A stretch of DNA of 64,000 nt from Gracilibacillus alcaliphilus (GTDB taxonomy: Bacteria > Bacillota > Bacilli > Bacillales > Amphibacillaceae). A model generated the notes under the pieces. It did not search any database and was not told the origin of the DNA. It saw only the letters and a program-made list of their open reading frames with translations. Every line of letters begins with the position of its first letter. The stretch's first letter is position 1. The stretch is from assembly GCF_016909015.1 (NCBI RefSeq), contig NZ_JAFBFA010000016.1, positions 35,152-99,151 of the forward strand, given 5' to 3'. Shown one piece after another: positions 34,874 to 42,992 of the stretch. Both the position numbers and the translations under genes were made by a program.

Positions 34874-34883
34874 AGAGAAGAGA

Positions 34884-35756
34884 ATGAGAAAACGAAATAA
34901 GAATAAGTGGACAAACAGAAATATGAGCAAGGGAGGCAAAGATGGTAATATTCGAAGAGGTGAGCCTCCCAATTTTACTGGACAGCATTTACTGCATAAT
35001 AAAGGGATTATACATGATATCGTGAAGCAGGCTGAAATACAGCAAGATGAAACAGTGATTGATTTTGGCGCTGGTAAAGGTGTGATGACAGAGGTCCTAG
35101 CCCAGAGAGCACGCCAAGTGCTGGCAGTTGAAATAGATCAAAAATTCTTAGCGGCATTAGACAGAAGGTTTGCTGATCACAACCATGTGAAAATCATTAA
35201 TCAGGATATTTTGCAATTCACCCTACCGAGAAGCGAGTTTGTAGTGGTATCGAATATTCCATACGCAATCACCACGCCAATGATGAAAAAGCTGCTTGAT
35301 AATCCTAATCAGAATATGTCTCGAGGTCTGATTGTGATGGAGAAAGGGGCTGCCAAACGGTTTACATCAGGGCGTATAAAAGATATCTATGTATTACTGT
35401 GGCGGATGTATTTTGATATTAGGATTGTCAGACATATAGCGAAAACTAATTTCTCTCCGCCGCCAAAGGTTGATTCCGCATTAGTGATTATCACAAGGAA
35501 AAAGCAGCCGTGTATTGCTTATCGAGAGGCTAATTTGTTTAGAAAGATCGTCAAACCCTTATTAAGGCAGCCGGATATGCCCATAGGGATAGCACTTTCC
35601 AGTATTTTAACGCATAAGCAGGTAAAAATTTTGCGAAAGAAATTGGGGGTAAATCATGAGTTTCCAATTGGCTATCTTTCGGAAAAACAGTGGGGAGCAG
35701 TGTTTGAGACAATTGTGAACCATGCTCCTGGGTATATGAGCGGTAAGAAAAGGTAA
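34884..35756 (+). CDS. erm: 23S rRNA (adenine-N6)-methyltransferase, Erm family
   Basis: A 290-residue Erm enzyme, which methylates A2058 of 23S rRNA with S-adenosylmethionine and gives resistance to macrolides, lincosamides and streptogramin B. The basic N-terminus (MRKRNKNKWTNRN...) and PPNFTGQHLLHNKGIIHDIV match chromosomal Bacillus Erm proteins of the ErmD/Erm(34) kind. The SAM site is VIDFGAGKG (about 59-67), and the catalytic motif is VVSNIPYAIT (about 121-130). The length fits that group. The start is fixed by AAAAAAGGAGAG. Regulation through the leader at 34626-34658 is likely. There are no flanking mobile genes, so it looks intrinsic rather than recently acquired. Confidence 0.93.
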   Translation: MRKRNKNKWTNRNMSKGGKDGNIRRGEPPNFTGQHLLHNKGIIHDIVKQAEIQQDETVIDFGAGKGVMTEVLAQRARQVLAVEIDQKFLAALDRRFADHNHVKIINQDILQFTLPRSEFVVVSNIPYAITTPMMKKLLDNPNQNMSRGLIVMEKGAAKRFTSGRIKDIYVLLWRMYFDIRIVRHIAKTNFSPPPKVDSALVIITRKKQPCIAYREANLFRKIVKPLLRQPDMPIGIALSSILTHKQVKILRKKLGVNHEFPIGYLSEKQWGAVFETIVNHAPGYMSGKKR

Positions 35757-35955
35757 AAATATGATTGGTTTTCATCATCATAAAGTCTGATTTAAGAGCT
35801 GTGTGAACATTTTTATTATATAATTAGAATTAAGAGTAAAATGAAGTTAATAATTTCAATTGGTTTTTGATCCTTATATAGAAAATGGATAGAATTTGAC
35901 AAGTGATGAGAGTTCATTTAACAATAAGCGGGAAATAATAGAGCGCATTCTAGTA
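35757..35955. other. AT-rich gap behind erm, no gene seen
   Basis: About 200 bases without a reading frame that has a ribosome site. Only the terminator that follows can be made out. Confidence 0.5.
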
Positions 35956-35960
35956 TCTTT

Positions 35961-36006
35961 AAACTACTTTTATACTTGGATTTAATAAGTATAAAGGTAG
36001 TTTTTT
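35961..36006 (+). terminator. Intrinsic terminator behind erm
   Basis: A 17-bp stem with one G-T pair (AAACTACTTTTATACTT with AAGTATAAAGGTAGTTT), a 9-base loop and a T-run. It is the first clear stop signal behind erm, about 200 bases from its end. Confidence 0.85.
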
Positions 36007-36223
36007 CTGTTCTTTTATTGCCAGTTTCCATATAGATAAAATAATACATATCACAATAGTTCAACACCTAAACAAAAGCAAGAAAATATAGATGGTAATA
36101 AAAGAATTTTTTAATCAGTTGTACGTATACTATTAAAATACATGCGTTAAGTTGTTTGCTGTGAAGGAATATCGTGCATATAACTAGGACGGATATAAAA
36201 ATTTGGAGCAAAAGGAGAATCTA

Positions 36224-36874
36224 ATGGACGCTATTTTCTTTACTATTTTTTCGTTCGTTTATTTCATATTATTCCTATTAGCTATAAGTTTATTAAAGAA
36301 ACATTATGTTCGAAGCACCGTATACTTAATACCTGTTATCGCAGGTCTGTTCTATGATAATACCATTCTTACTATAGGTCGCTTCATTGATGAAGGGGAT
36401 TTATTAGAAAATTTAAATATTGCAAGGTATTGGATACATGCTTTCTTTACGCCTTTTCTTGTACTATTCGCTTGGAAGACACTTGAGCAAGCGAGCTTGC
36501 AATGGGCAAGAAAGACTTCTATCCGAATTTCCGCTATAGGCTTAACTGCATTACTCGTGCTTTTGGAATTATATACTGAAGTATTTAATCTTAACATCGA
36601 AGCAAAATGGGAATTTGGAGTGCTAAGTTATAGGAGCTTGGAGCCTTCAAGCAATCCCCCATTCATGATATTGATTGTCTCGCTCGTATTAGTTGTAGCT
36701 TCTATCCTCATATGGACTAAACAGAAATGGGCTTGGTTTTTTATTGGCTCTTTATTAATGATAATTGGAAGTGCTATTCAGTGGCCTATAAAGAGCGGTG
36801 CTATTACCAATCTTTTTGAGCTGATATTAATCATTTCATTACTTGGAACAGCTTACTTTCAGAGGAAAACTTAA
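36224..36874 (+). CDS. Uncharacterised membrane protein
   Basis: A 216-residue protein with about six or seven hydrophobic helices (AIFFTIFSFVYFILFLLAIS, STVYLIPVIAGLFYDNTILT, ISAIGLTALLVLLELYTEVF, FMILIVSLVLVVASILIW, WAWFFIGSLLMIIGSAIQWP, LFELILIISLLGTAYF). I do not recognise the family. The ATG at 36224 is six bases from AAAGGAG; an upstream TTG (36203) has no ribosome site. It stands alone between erm and a minus-strand hydrolase gene. No catalytic motif is visible. Confidence 0.75.
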   Translation: MDAIFFTIFSFVYFILFLLAISLLKKHYVRSTVYLIPVIAGLFYDNTILTIGRFIDEGDLLENLNIARYWIHAFFTPFLVLFAWKTLEQASLQWARKTSIRISAIGLTALLVLLELYTEVFNLNIEAKWEFGVLSYRSLEPSSNPPFMILIVSLVLVVASILIWTKQKWAWFFIGSLLMIIGSAIQWPIKSGAITNLFELILIISLLGTAYFQRKT

Positions 36875-37025
36875 ATCAATATAGACGGCATTACTAAAGT
36901 CTATTTAATAAACATAGGGTTAAATTAATGGACACATTTTTAAAAAAGGAAGGTAGTAACAGCTCTTCACAAATAAAAAGTGTGCTATTTTCACATGTTC
37001 CATTTAGCAAAATTAAAAATCGTAA

Positions 37026-37751
37026 CTACTCCAGCCAATTAATGATTTCTTTAATAGTCAAATCTTGCTGTTTCTTTGTAGATATAGATGCCTCTAAATC
37101 GTTTTTTTGCGCTCCATACATACCAAATTGCGCATGATTTCCACCTTTAATTTCAACGTACTTAGTTGATTTCGGATTATAGATACGATTTTTTTCGATC
37201 TTATTCAAGGTACTTAATCCATCAAATTCTGCATAGATAGAAAGAGAAGGAGTAGTTAACTCTGATAAATTATAGCTATCATTTGTATACGATCCCAGAA
37301 AGAATAATCCGTCAATTTTGTCGGGATGTTTTTTTGTATAAGCCGCTGCCATAGATCCACCTAATGAATGTCCGCCAATATACCAAGTGGTAATTGATTC
37401 ATCAAGTTGCATAACATCATCCGCTCTATTAATCCCGAATACAGCAAAATTTAATGGCATCGATGGAATGAACACGTTATAGCCCTCGTCTGCTAGTTGT
37501 TCAGCGAGATAGCTATATGCCAGTGCTTCTACTTTAGCACCAGGATATAGAATAATTCCAACTTCGGATTGTTCTTCTGGTGTGAAAACATAAATAGAGC
37601 CTTCCTTATTATCAATTACCTCTGAAAGATCAACAAGCTCTTTAAGTTCATTGGTAGGCTTATATGTGATTTGTGACCAGATAAGAAAACATATAGCTGC
37701 TAGAGCGACTAATCCTCCAGCAATTAACATGGTTCTTTTAAAAATTTTCAT
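37026..37751 (-). CDS. Membrane-anchored alpha/beta hydrolase
   Basis: A 241-residue alpha/beta hydrolase (PF12695-like). An N-terminal hydrophobic stretch (MLIAGGLVALAAICFLIWSQ) anchors it to, or exports it across, the membrane. The nucleophile elbow is WYIGGHSLGGSMAAAY (Ser about 139), the acid is probably the Asp of SIYAEFDGLST, and the His is in IKGGNHAQFGMYG. It could be an esterase or carboxymethylenebutenolidase-like enzyme; the substrate is unknown. It is a single gene with no visible partner. Confidence 0.85.
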   Translation of the reverse strand: MKIFKRTMLIAGGLVALAAICFLIWSQITYKPTNELKELVDLSEVIDNKEGSIYVFTPEEQSEVGIILYPGAKVEALAYSYLAEQLADEGYNVFIPSMPLNFAVFGINRADDVMQLDESITTWYIGGHSLGGSMAAAYTKKHPDKIDGLFFLGSYTNDSYNLSELTTPSLSIYAEFDGLSTLNKIEKNRIYNPKSTKYVEIKGGNHAQFGMYGAQKNDLEASISTKKQQDLTIKEIINWLE

Positions 37752-37864
37752 AGAAAAGTCCCTTTCATTGTAGCTCTCCCATTATAACATTTATATTGCA
37801 AAACATTTTTATCTAATCTAATTTATAGATAAAAGCAAAGAAAGCAGGAAACTGTTGATACTTT

Positions 37865-38190
37865 ATGTTATTGTTGGCCGCCCGTGGCGACAGTGCCGAT
37901 GAAGGCAATAACAATAGTGCTGAGAACAATGAAGAAACAACAAGTGCAGATGTAGCCATTACAGCCACTAATTGGGAGTTTGCTCAAGAAAAGTGTACCA
38001 TACCGTACCGGCAGCTGAAGTTACGAGTGAAGAAGATATGCATGGTATCGAAGTAGAAGGTATAGATATGGCGATTGATAGTGATGGGGAAAGCACAGCT
38101 GAATTAGAACCAGGTGAATAATATATTAGATGTACGATTACATGTGGAGAAGATCATGACGATATGACAGCCACATTAATCGCAGAATAA
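37865..38190 (+). pseudogene. Cytochrome c oxidase subunit II-like cupredoxin pseudogene
   Basis: The remains of a lipoprotein cupredoxin: MLLLAA then Arg where the lipobox Cys is expected (CGT in place of TGT), an acidic Asn/Glu linker, and DVAITATNWEF. After a frame change near 38010 it continues EDMHGIEVEGIDMAIDSDGE and ELEPGE, then TAA where Tyr is expected, and RCTITCGEDHDDM. The last segment keeps the CuA pattern Cys-x3-Cys-x3-His-x2-Met, and the upstream MHG His is the other ligand. With a lost signal sequence, a frameshift and an internal stop, it is not functional. Confidence 0.82.
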
Positions 38191-38288
38191 TACAATCTTG
38201 AGATAAACGTATTTGGAAGTAACCAAGGGGCAATGTATAAATGGAAAATGATTAATCATATAAGAAACGGGGTCGTTCTTACTAAAAA

Positions 38289-38328
38289 AAGTATCCATCA
38301 ATTTTGTTGGAGGGATACTTATTTTTTG
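38289..38328 (+). terminator. Intrinsic terminator
   Basis: AAGTATCC and GGATACTT form an 8-bp stem around a 16-base loop, with A-run before and ATTTTTTG behind. It lies about 100 bases behind the cupredoxin pseudogene and ahead of the next hydrolase gene. Confidence 0.75.
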
Positions 38329-38419
38329 TAATCTTTCTGCATGATATAATAAGAGAGGAAGAACTACATATTTTACACACAATGATCCGTGATGAAGAGG
38401 ATAGAATAGGAGAAGGAAT

Positions 38420-39367
38420 TTGAAAAGGAAAATATGGATTGCGCTAGGAAGTATTATAGGAATCTTACTTATAGGACTTGTGGTTGCAGGGAATTATTTT
38501 TATGACCAAGGTGTAAAGCGAGGGACAGACATTGAAATTCACCAAGAGGCAGAAGCAGTCAATGCGGTAGCGGATGAAGAAGACCAGCTTCTCCTAGCGG
38601 AAGCAAATGCATGGTATGATGAGCAGCAACCTGACATTTTAGAAATAACTTCATCTGATAGCCTGAGACTACATGCAAAATATATCCAAAATGAGCAAGA
38701 GGCAGGCAAAGCAGTGATATTGGCACATGGGTTTCGGAATACCGGAGATGATATGGGGAAATTAGCAAGGCTTTATTATCAAGAAGGCTTCGACATCTTG
38801 CTGCCAGATGCCCGCGGACATGGTGAGAGCGAGGGGGATTACATTGGTTATGGCTGGCATGAAAGGCATGATTATTTGAATTGGATCCAGTTTTTAATCC
38901 AAGAACGTGGAGCGGCAGATATCATATTGCATGGTAATTCGATGGGGGCCGCAACGGTTCTGATGGCCAGTGGAGAAAATCTCCCGAGTGAAGTCAAAGG
39001 CATTATTGCCGATAGCGGCTATAGTTCAGTGAAGGCGGAGCTCCAACATCAATTGAAAAACATTTATAATCTGCCGTCTTTTCCACTATTAAATGTAACA
39101 AGTGTGATTACAAAGATCAGAGCAGGGTATACCTTTGAAGAAGCCTCCGTTGTCAAACAAGTGCAAGAAAATACGCTTCCATTGCTCATTATACACGGGG
39201 AGGATGACGATCTGGTTCCGACTGCTATGGGTCGTGAACTATATGAAGCAGCAGGCGGAGAAAAGGAATTATGGATTGTTCCAGACGCTGGACATACGAA
39301 AGCATTTGATAATGTAACGAGGGAATATGAGAATCGTATCAAGGCATTTTTGGATAAAGAACTGTAG
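38420..39367 (+). CDS. Alpha/beta hydrolase, membrane-anchored (YqkD type)
   Basis: A 315-residue hydrolase. Residues about 5-25 form a membrane anchor (WIALGSIIGILLIGLVVAGN). The hydrolase fold shows the oxyanion segment ILAHGFRNTGDDMG, LLPDARGHGESEGDYIGYGW, the nucleophile in ILHGNSMGAATVLMA, the acid in IIHGEDDDLVP and the His in VPDAGHTKAF. It resembles the YqkD/FrsA-like Bacillus hydrolases; a peptidase, esterase or acyltransferase is possible. The start is TTG at 38420 behind GGAGAAGGAA. Confidence 0.88.
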   Translation: MKRKIWIALGSIIGILLIGLVVAGNYFYDQGVKRGTDIEIHQEAEAVNAVADEEDQLLLAEANAWYDEQQPDILEITSSDSLRLHAKYIQNEQEAGKAVILAHGFRNTGDDMGKLARLYYQEGFDILLPDARGHGESEGDYIGYGWHERHDYLNWIQFLIQERGAADIILHGNSMGAATVLMASGENLPSEVKGIIADSGYSSVKAELQHQLKNIYNLPSFPLLNVTSVITKIRAGYTFEEASVVKQVQENTLPLLIIHGEDDDLVPTAMGRELYEAAGGEKELWIVPDAGHTKAFDNVTREYENRIKAFLDKEL

Positions 39368-39479
39368 TAAATGATGGATGATTTATAACCATCTGCGAGG
39401 ACAGGCTGACAAATAGTTGTAAACCAAGAAACTAGATCATGCAGCACCAATCTTTTGATTTGAAATGAGGCGTACACCA

Positions 39480-39553
39480 TGTTAACGGAATATCAATAAA
39501 AAACTACGATGAAGATGATTCAGAACGATGGTTGTCCATTTCTAAATTCTAGT
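39480..39553 (+). pseudogene. Short N-terminal remnant, possibly of a GNAT acetyltransferase
   Basis: Read from GTT at 39482 the frame gives VNGISIKNYDEDDSERWLSI, then SKF and a stop, which resembles the start of GNAT proteins (I-R-Y-D-E-x-D-x-x-x-W-L). Nothing further can be followed. It may be a deletion scar; the evidence is thin. Confidence 0.25.
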
Positions 39554-39555
39554 AA

Positions 39556-39591
39556 GAAAAAAAGTAAAGCACTCCTGATAGAGGCTTTACT
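39556..39591 (-). terminator. Intrinsic terminator of the NAD(P)H oxidoreductase gene
   Basis: AGTAAAGC and GCTTTACT form an 8-bp stem with a 13-base loop. On the minus strand TTTTTTTC follows. It lies ten bases behind the stop codon of the minus-strand gene, and could also act on the plus strand (TTTTATG). Confidence 0.82.
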
Positions 39592-39601
39592 TTTATGTAT
39601 C

Positions 39602-40177
39602 TCAATGCTTCGCATAATGCAAACCAAGTTGATAAGCCTTTCTCATCCAATTCTCTACATAGCCTGGCTGTACATCAATTGTTTCATACAGCAGTTCAAA
39701 TTGTGAATGTGGGATTCCGCAATAATCAGCCAGCCCGATATTAAAGTAATGATCCATCATTTGATCATATTTCCTCTTTTCAAAGCGTTCAATAGGCGCT
39801 CCAGCCAAACTGAGCCATAATACATATTGATGTTGCAGCTTATTTGGCCCATAGGCAAAGCCGTAGTTCCACACCCGGTCAATATAGCCCTTCATCATAG
39901 CCGGCATACTCCACCACCAAAGTGGAAAGATAAAGGCTAACGCTTCCGCATTCTCCATACGTTTCATCTCGATATCGACCTTGGTTGAAAAGTGTTGGCT
40001 GCTGGAAGCCCAATCAGGTTCGTCTTCCTCCATTAACACAGGATCAAAGCCGCTGCGGTATAAATCCAATGTCTCCACTTCATGACCTGCTTGTTTCAGT
40101 CCCTCGATAAATTTGCCAGCCACTTGAAAAGTTAAGGAATCTTCCCTTGGATGTGTGATTACTGTTAATACTTTCAT
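39602..40177 (-). CDS. NAD(P)H dehydrogenase (quinone)-type flavoprotein, flavodoxin fold
   Basis: A 191-residue member of the flavodoxin_2 family (YwrO/KefF/general stress protein 14 type), expected to reduce quinones or similar electrophiles with NAD(P)H. The FMN phosphate loop is in VITHPREDSLTFQVAGKFIE (about 6-25), and the isoalloxazine contact is FIFPLWWWSMPAMMKGYIDR followed by WNYGFAYG. The gene is divergent from a LysR regulator 130 bases away, the standard layout for redox- or toxin-induced reductases. Confidence 0.9.
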   Translation of the reverse strand: MKVLTVITHPREDSLTFQVAGKFIEGLKQAGHEVETLDLYRSGFDPVLMEEDEPDWASSSQHFSTKVDIEMKRMENAEALAFIFPLWWWSMPAMMKGYIDRVWNYGFAYGPNKLQHQYVLWLSLAGAPIERFEKRKYDQMMDHYFNIGLADYCGIPHSQFELLYETIDVQPGYVENWMRKAYQLGLHYAKH

Positions 40178-40259
40178 GTGTCACTGTCCTCTCTGATCCT
40201 CCAGTTCAATCTGGATTTGTGATAGATAAAGTGTATAATAGGATATGAGTTCAGTAAAA

Positions 40260-40270
40260 TGAATAATTCA
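40260..40270. promoter_or_regulatory. Possible LysR-regulator binding palindrome
   Basis: TGAATAATTCA is a perfect 5-1-5 palindrome in the gap between the divergent reductase and LysR genes, where a LysR protein would bind. It is short, so chance is possible. Confidence 0.35.
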
Positions 40271-40307
40271 AATAGAAATGATCACTAAAAATGATAGGTG
40301 GAAATGA

Positions 40308-41171
40308 ATGGAACTGAGACATCTTATTACGTTTAAAACCATTGTAGAGACGGGAGGGTTTAAGAAGGCTGCAGATGAGTTAGGTTATGCCCAATCATCG
40401 GTCACTTCTCATATCAAAGAATTAGAAAACGAGTTAGGCCATCCGCTGTTTGACCGTTTAGGCAAGCGAGTGGTTCTGACGCAAGTGGGGAAGCGATTTC
40501 TCCCATATGCTATAGAAATTATTAACCTCTATTCTAAGTCAAAGGACGTTATTCAAGAGACAGGTGAGCCGGCAGGGGAATTAACGATTGGTGCCAGCGA
40601 ATCGATCATGATTTACTGGCTTCCCGATATCTTGAAATCCTTTAGAGAGAAGTATGCTAAAGTGGATTTGAAAATGAAGGCAATTGATTATAAGCAATTA
40701 TCATCTCAATTAAAAAAGGGAGATATCGATGTCGCCATTTTAGTGGAAAAGGAGGGCTGGAATCCTAAAGAGTTGACGATTAAAAAAGTAAAAGAAGAGA
40801 GGCTTTCCTATATACGTGCCGTAGATAAAATCAATCATACCATTCCAGAAACCATGTTCCTAACGGAGTACAGCTGCAGTTGGAGACCTATGATCGAAGA
40901 CTATCTTAAACTAAAAGAACCAGCCTCTATGTCTAAAATAGAACTGCCAAGTGTGGAAGCAATAAAGAAATGTGTGCTCTGTGGTTTAGGGCTAGCGATG
41001 CTTCCTTATTTTACGGTAGTGGATGACATTCACAGGGGAGAACTGGAGGAAGTAGAGCTTCCTAAGATGAACAAAGACCTTTCGATTTATACTGTCTGTT
41101 ATAAAGGGAAATGGCTATCAAATAACTTGCAAGCGTTTTTTGATGTGTTGGATGAACATACAGGCACCTAA
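40308..41171 (+). CDS. LysR-family transcriptional regulator
   Basis: A 287-residue LysR regulator. The N-terminal winged helix covers residues 1-60 (ELRHLITFKTIVETGGFKKA, ELGYAQSSVTSHIKELENEL, PLFDRLGKRVVLTQVGKRFL). The co-inducer domain begins GELTIGASESIMIYWLPDIL. It most likely controls the divergent NAD(P)H oxidoreductase gene and itself. The DinB protein gene follows in the same direction after 24 bases and may be cotranscribed. Confidence 0.92.
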   Translation: MELRHLITFKTIVETGGFKKAADELGYAQSSVTSHIKELENELGHPLFDRLGKRVVLTQVGKRFLPYAIEIINLYSKSKDVIQETGEPAGELTIGASESIMIYWLPDILKSFREKYAKVDLKMKAIDYKQLSSQLKKGDIDVAILVEKEGWNPKELTIKKVKEERLSYIRAVDKINHTIPETMFLTEYSCSWRPMIEDYLKLKEPASMSKIELPSVEAIKKCVLCGLGLAMLPYFTVVDDIHRGELEEVELPKMNKDLSIYTVCYKGKWLSNNLQAFFDVLDEHTGT

Positions 41172-41195
41172 TTCGTTAAAAAAGGAGAATGTATC

Positions 41196-41726
41196 ATGAA
41201 TGAAAAAACGGCTCTTTTGGAAAATATTACCTTTCAATTTAGTATCTCTAAGCAACTGCTGGAATATCACCTTACCTCGCTGGAACAAGAAGAATACAGC
41301 TGGCGTTCGCCAAATGCCGGACTTTATATCCAAGAGGAAGGGGGGAAGTGGTTTGCCAAACTGCCTGAATCAGAAGCCTATGAAATTGGAACGCCCAGTA
41401 TTGCGTGGACATTATGGCATATTACCTTCTGGTGGGAGATGGTTTTGGATCACTCCTTTGGAGAAGGTACGCTGACACAAGAGGATATCAAGGTTCATGA
41501 ACAAGTGGAGTCAGTGAAGACAGCTATCCATACCTTGATAGAAAAATGGGAGCAGATCCTTGCCGGTGTAACGGAAGAGGAACTCTACAGCAAAGCATAC
41601 AGTAAATTTCCATTCAACAATGAAGTGGCATTCCATCAGTTAGCATCCTGGCTCAATCTTGAATTAATGAAAAATGCCGCAGAAATAGGTTATGCCCGTT
41701 TTGAATATGCATCTACTAAGAAATAG
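41196..41726 (+). CDS. DinB-family protein
   Basis: A 176-residue four-helix protein of the DinB/YfiT superfamily. Helix 1 carries NITFQFSISKQLLEYHLTSL. The first metal-type His lies in SIAWTLWHITFWWEMVLDHS, and helix 4 has FHQLASWLNLELMKNAAEIG, where the usual H-x3-H appears only partly kept. Some members are metal-dependent thiol-S-transferases. The ribosome site AAAGGAG is well spaced. It lies in a row with the LysR gene and two acetyltransferases. Confidence 0.82.
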   Translation: MNEKTALLENITFQFSISKQLLEYHLTSLEQEEYSWRSPNAGLYIQEEGGKWFAKLPESEAYEIGTPSIAWTLWHITFWWEMVLDHSFGEGTLTQEDIKVHEQVESVKTAIHTLIEKWEQILAGVTEEELYSKAYSKFPFNNEVAFHQLASWLNLELMKNAAEIGYARFEYASTKK

Positions 41727-41759
41727 CATAGGATAGATTGCCAGAAAGGAGACTTATCC

Positions 41760-42203
41760 ATGACCATCCGTTATCGAAAAGCGACTATGCAGGATGAAAA
41801 TGAACTATTTCACCTAGCTAAGCAGCTCGCTACGAGTTTTACAGTGAACCAAAAGGATTTTGCCAAGGTTTTACCAAGTCTGCTGCAAAACCGTGATGTT
41901 GATATTATCGTTGCGGAACAGCAACAACAGCTTGTCGGCTATGTGCTGGCCTTTCATCACCCGGCGTTCTATGCGAATGGAACAGTAAGCTGGGTGGAGG
42001 AGCTGTATGTGACAGAGGAATGCAGAGGGAAAGCTGTCGGAAAACGGTTGATGCAGGAAATAGAAGAGGCAGCCAAGGAACGTGGCTCAAAGCTTATGGC
42101 TCTTGCAACAAGGAGAGCGGCAGACTTTTATCAAGCAATAGGATATGAAAAATCAGCCACTTATTTTAAAAAGACATTTGCTGTGTCAAATAGTGAAGTG
42201 TAA
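41760..42203 (+). CDS. GNAT-family N-acetyltransferase
   Basis: A 147-residue single-domain acetyltransferase. TIRYRKATMQDENELFHLAK begins the fold, and the acetyl-CoA loop is VEELYVTEECRGKAVGKRLM (R/Q-x-x-G-x-G/A type), followed by ALATRRAADFYQAIGYEKS. The substrate is not predictable. AGAAAGGAG precedes the ATG. Confidence 0.9.
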   Translation: MTIRYRKATMQDENELFHLAKQLATSFTVNQKDFAKVLPSLLQNRDVDIIVAEQQQQLVGYVLAFHHPAFYANGTVSWVEELYVTEECRGKAVGKRLMQEIEEAAKERGSKLMALATRRAADFYQAIGYEKSATYFKKTFAVSNSEV

Positions 42204-42244
42204 TGTGAAGTATGTTCATTTATCATGTGTAAAGGAGAAGCCTT

Positions 42245-42766
42245 ATGCGTATCAAAACCAATAGATTACAAATACGCGAATTTGAAAAAACAGATTGGGA
42301 AGCTGTGTATCAATATACATCTGACCCAAAGGTAATGAAGTATATACCAGAAGGGATATTTTCAAAGAAGGACGCACAACAATTTGTTGTTAATAATAGA
42401 GGAGCTAAAGCAAAGCATTTTGCCGTAACAGCAATTGACACTAATGCAGTAATGGGCCATATAGTTTTTCATCCATACTTTGGCAGTCATACGTATGAGA
42501 TTGGCTGGGTATTTAATTCTATGTACCATGGAAAGGGGTATGCTGCAGAAGCGGCTAAAGGTGTACTGGGATATGGCTTTATCCAATTGAACTTACATCG
42601 AATTATTGCAACCTGCCAGCCTGAAAATAAACCATCTTATCGAGTGATGGAGAAGATCGGCATGAGGCGAGAGGGATTTTTTAAGCAATGCATTCCTCAT
42701 GGCGATGAGTGGTGGGATGAATATTATTATGCTATTTTGCGAGAAGAATTTTTGTGCGAGAAATAA
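42245..42766 (+). CDS. GNAT-family N-acetyltransferase (RimJ/RimL type)
   Basis: A 173-residue acetyltransferase of the RimJ/RimL (Acetyltransf_3) branch. IKTNRLQIREFEKTDWEAVY begins the fold. YEIGWVFNSMYHGKGYAAEA holds the acetyl-CoA site, and HRIIATCQPENKPSYRVMEK and GMRREGFFKQCIPHGDEWWD are typical of the branch. It may modify an amino-terminal residue or a small molecule. AAAGGAGAAG precedes the ATG. Confidence 0.92.
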   Translation: MRIKTNRLQIREFEKTDWEAVYQYTSDPKVMKYIPEGIFSKKDAQQFVVNNRGAKAKHFAVTAIDTNAVMGHIVFHPYFGSHTYEIGWVFNSMYHGKGYAAEAAKGVLGYGFIQLNLHRIIATCQPENKPSYRVMEKIGMRREGFFKQCIPHGDEWWDEYYYAILREEFLCEK

Positions 42767-42884
42767 GCGAGACAGATCAAAAGGCTAGCGTCCGTTATCC
42801 ACATTTAGATTTTGGGATCTTAAAGGGGCGGACTAAGGGATAGTCGCACCAGAATAAATCTTATCGATTATGTCTCAAGGTATA

Positions 42885-42930
42885 AAAAAGGAAGTATTTC
42901 TCCAATCTCTTTGGGAGATACTTCCTTTTT
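42885..42930. terminator. Strong bidirectional intrinsic terminator
   Basis: AAAAAGGAAGTAT and TTCTCC pair with GGGAG and ATACTTCCTTTTT in a long stem. There is a T-run on the plus strand and an A-run (T on the minus strand) at the other foot. It lies between the convergent acetyltransferase gene and the regulator gene and can serve both. Confidence 0.88.
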
Positions 42931-42992
42931 CCCTGTCTTAAACTTGCCAAAGCGTAAGTGCTGTCATGTAAGCAGTATAATCGTTGCGGTCT

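Noticed and set aside
38420..38420. A later ATG start for the alpha/beta hydrolase
   Set aside because: The TTG at 38420 has a good ribosome site and keeps the membrane anchor intact; the next ATG would delete it.
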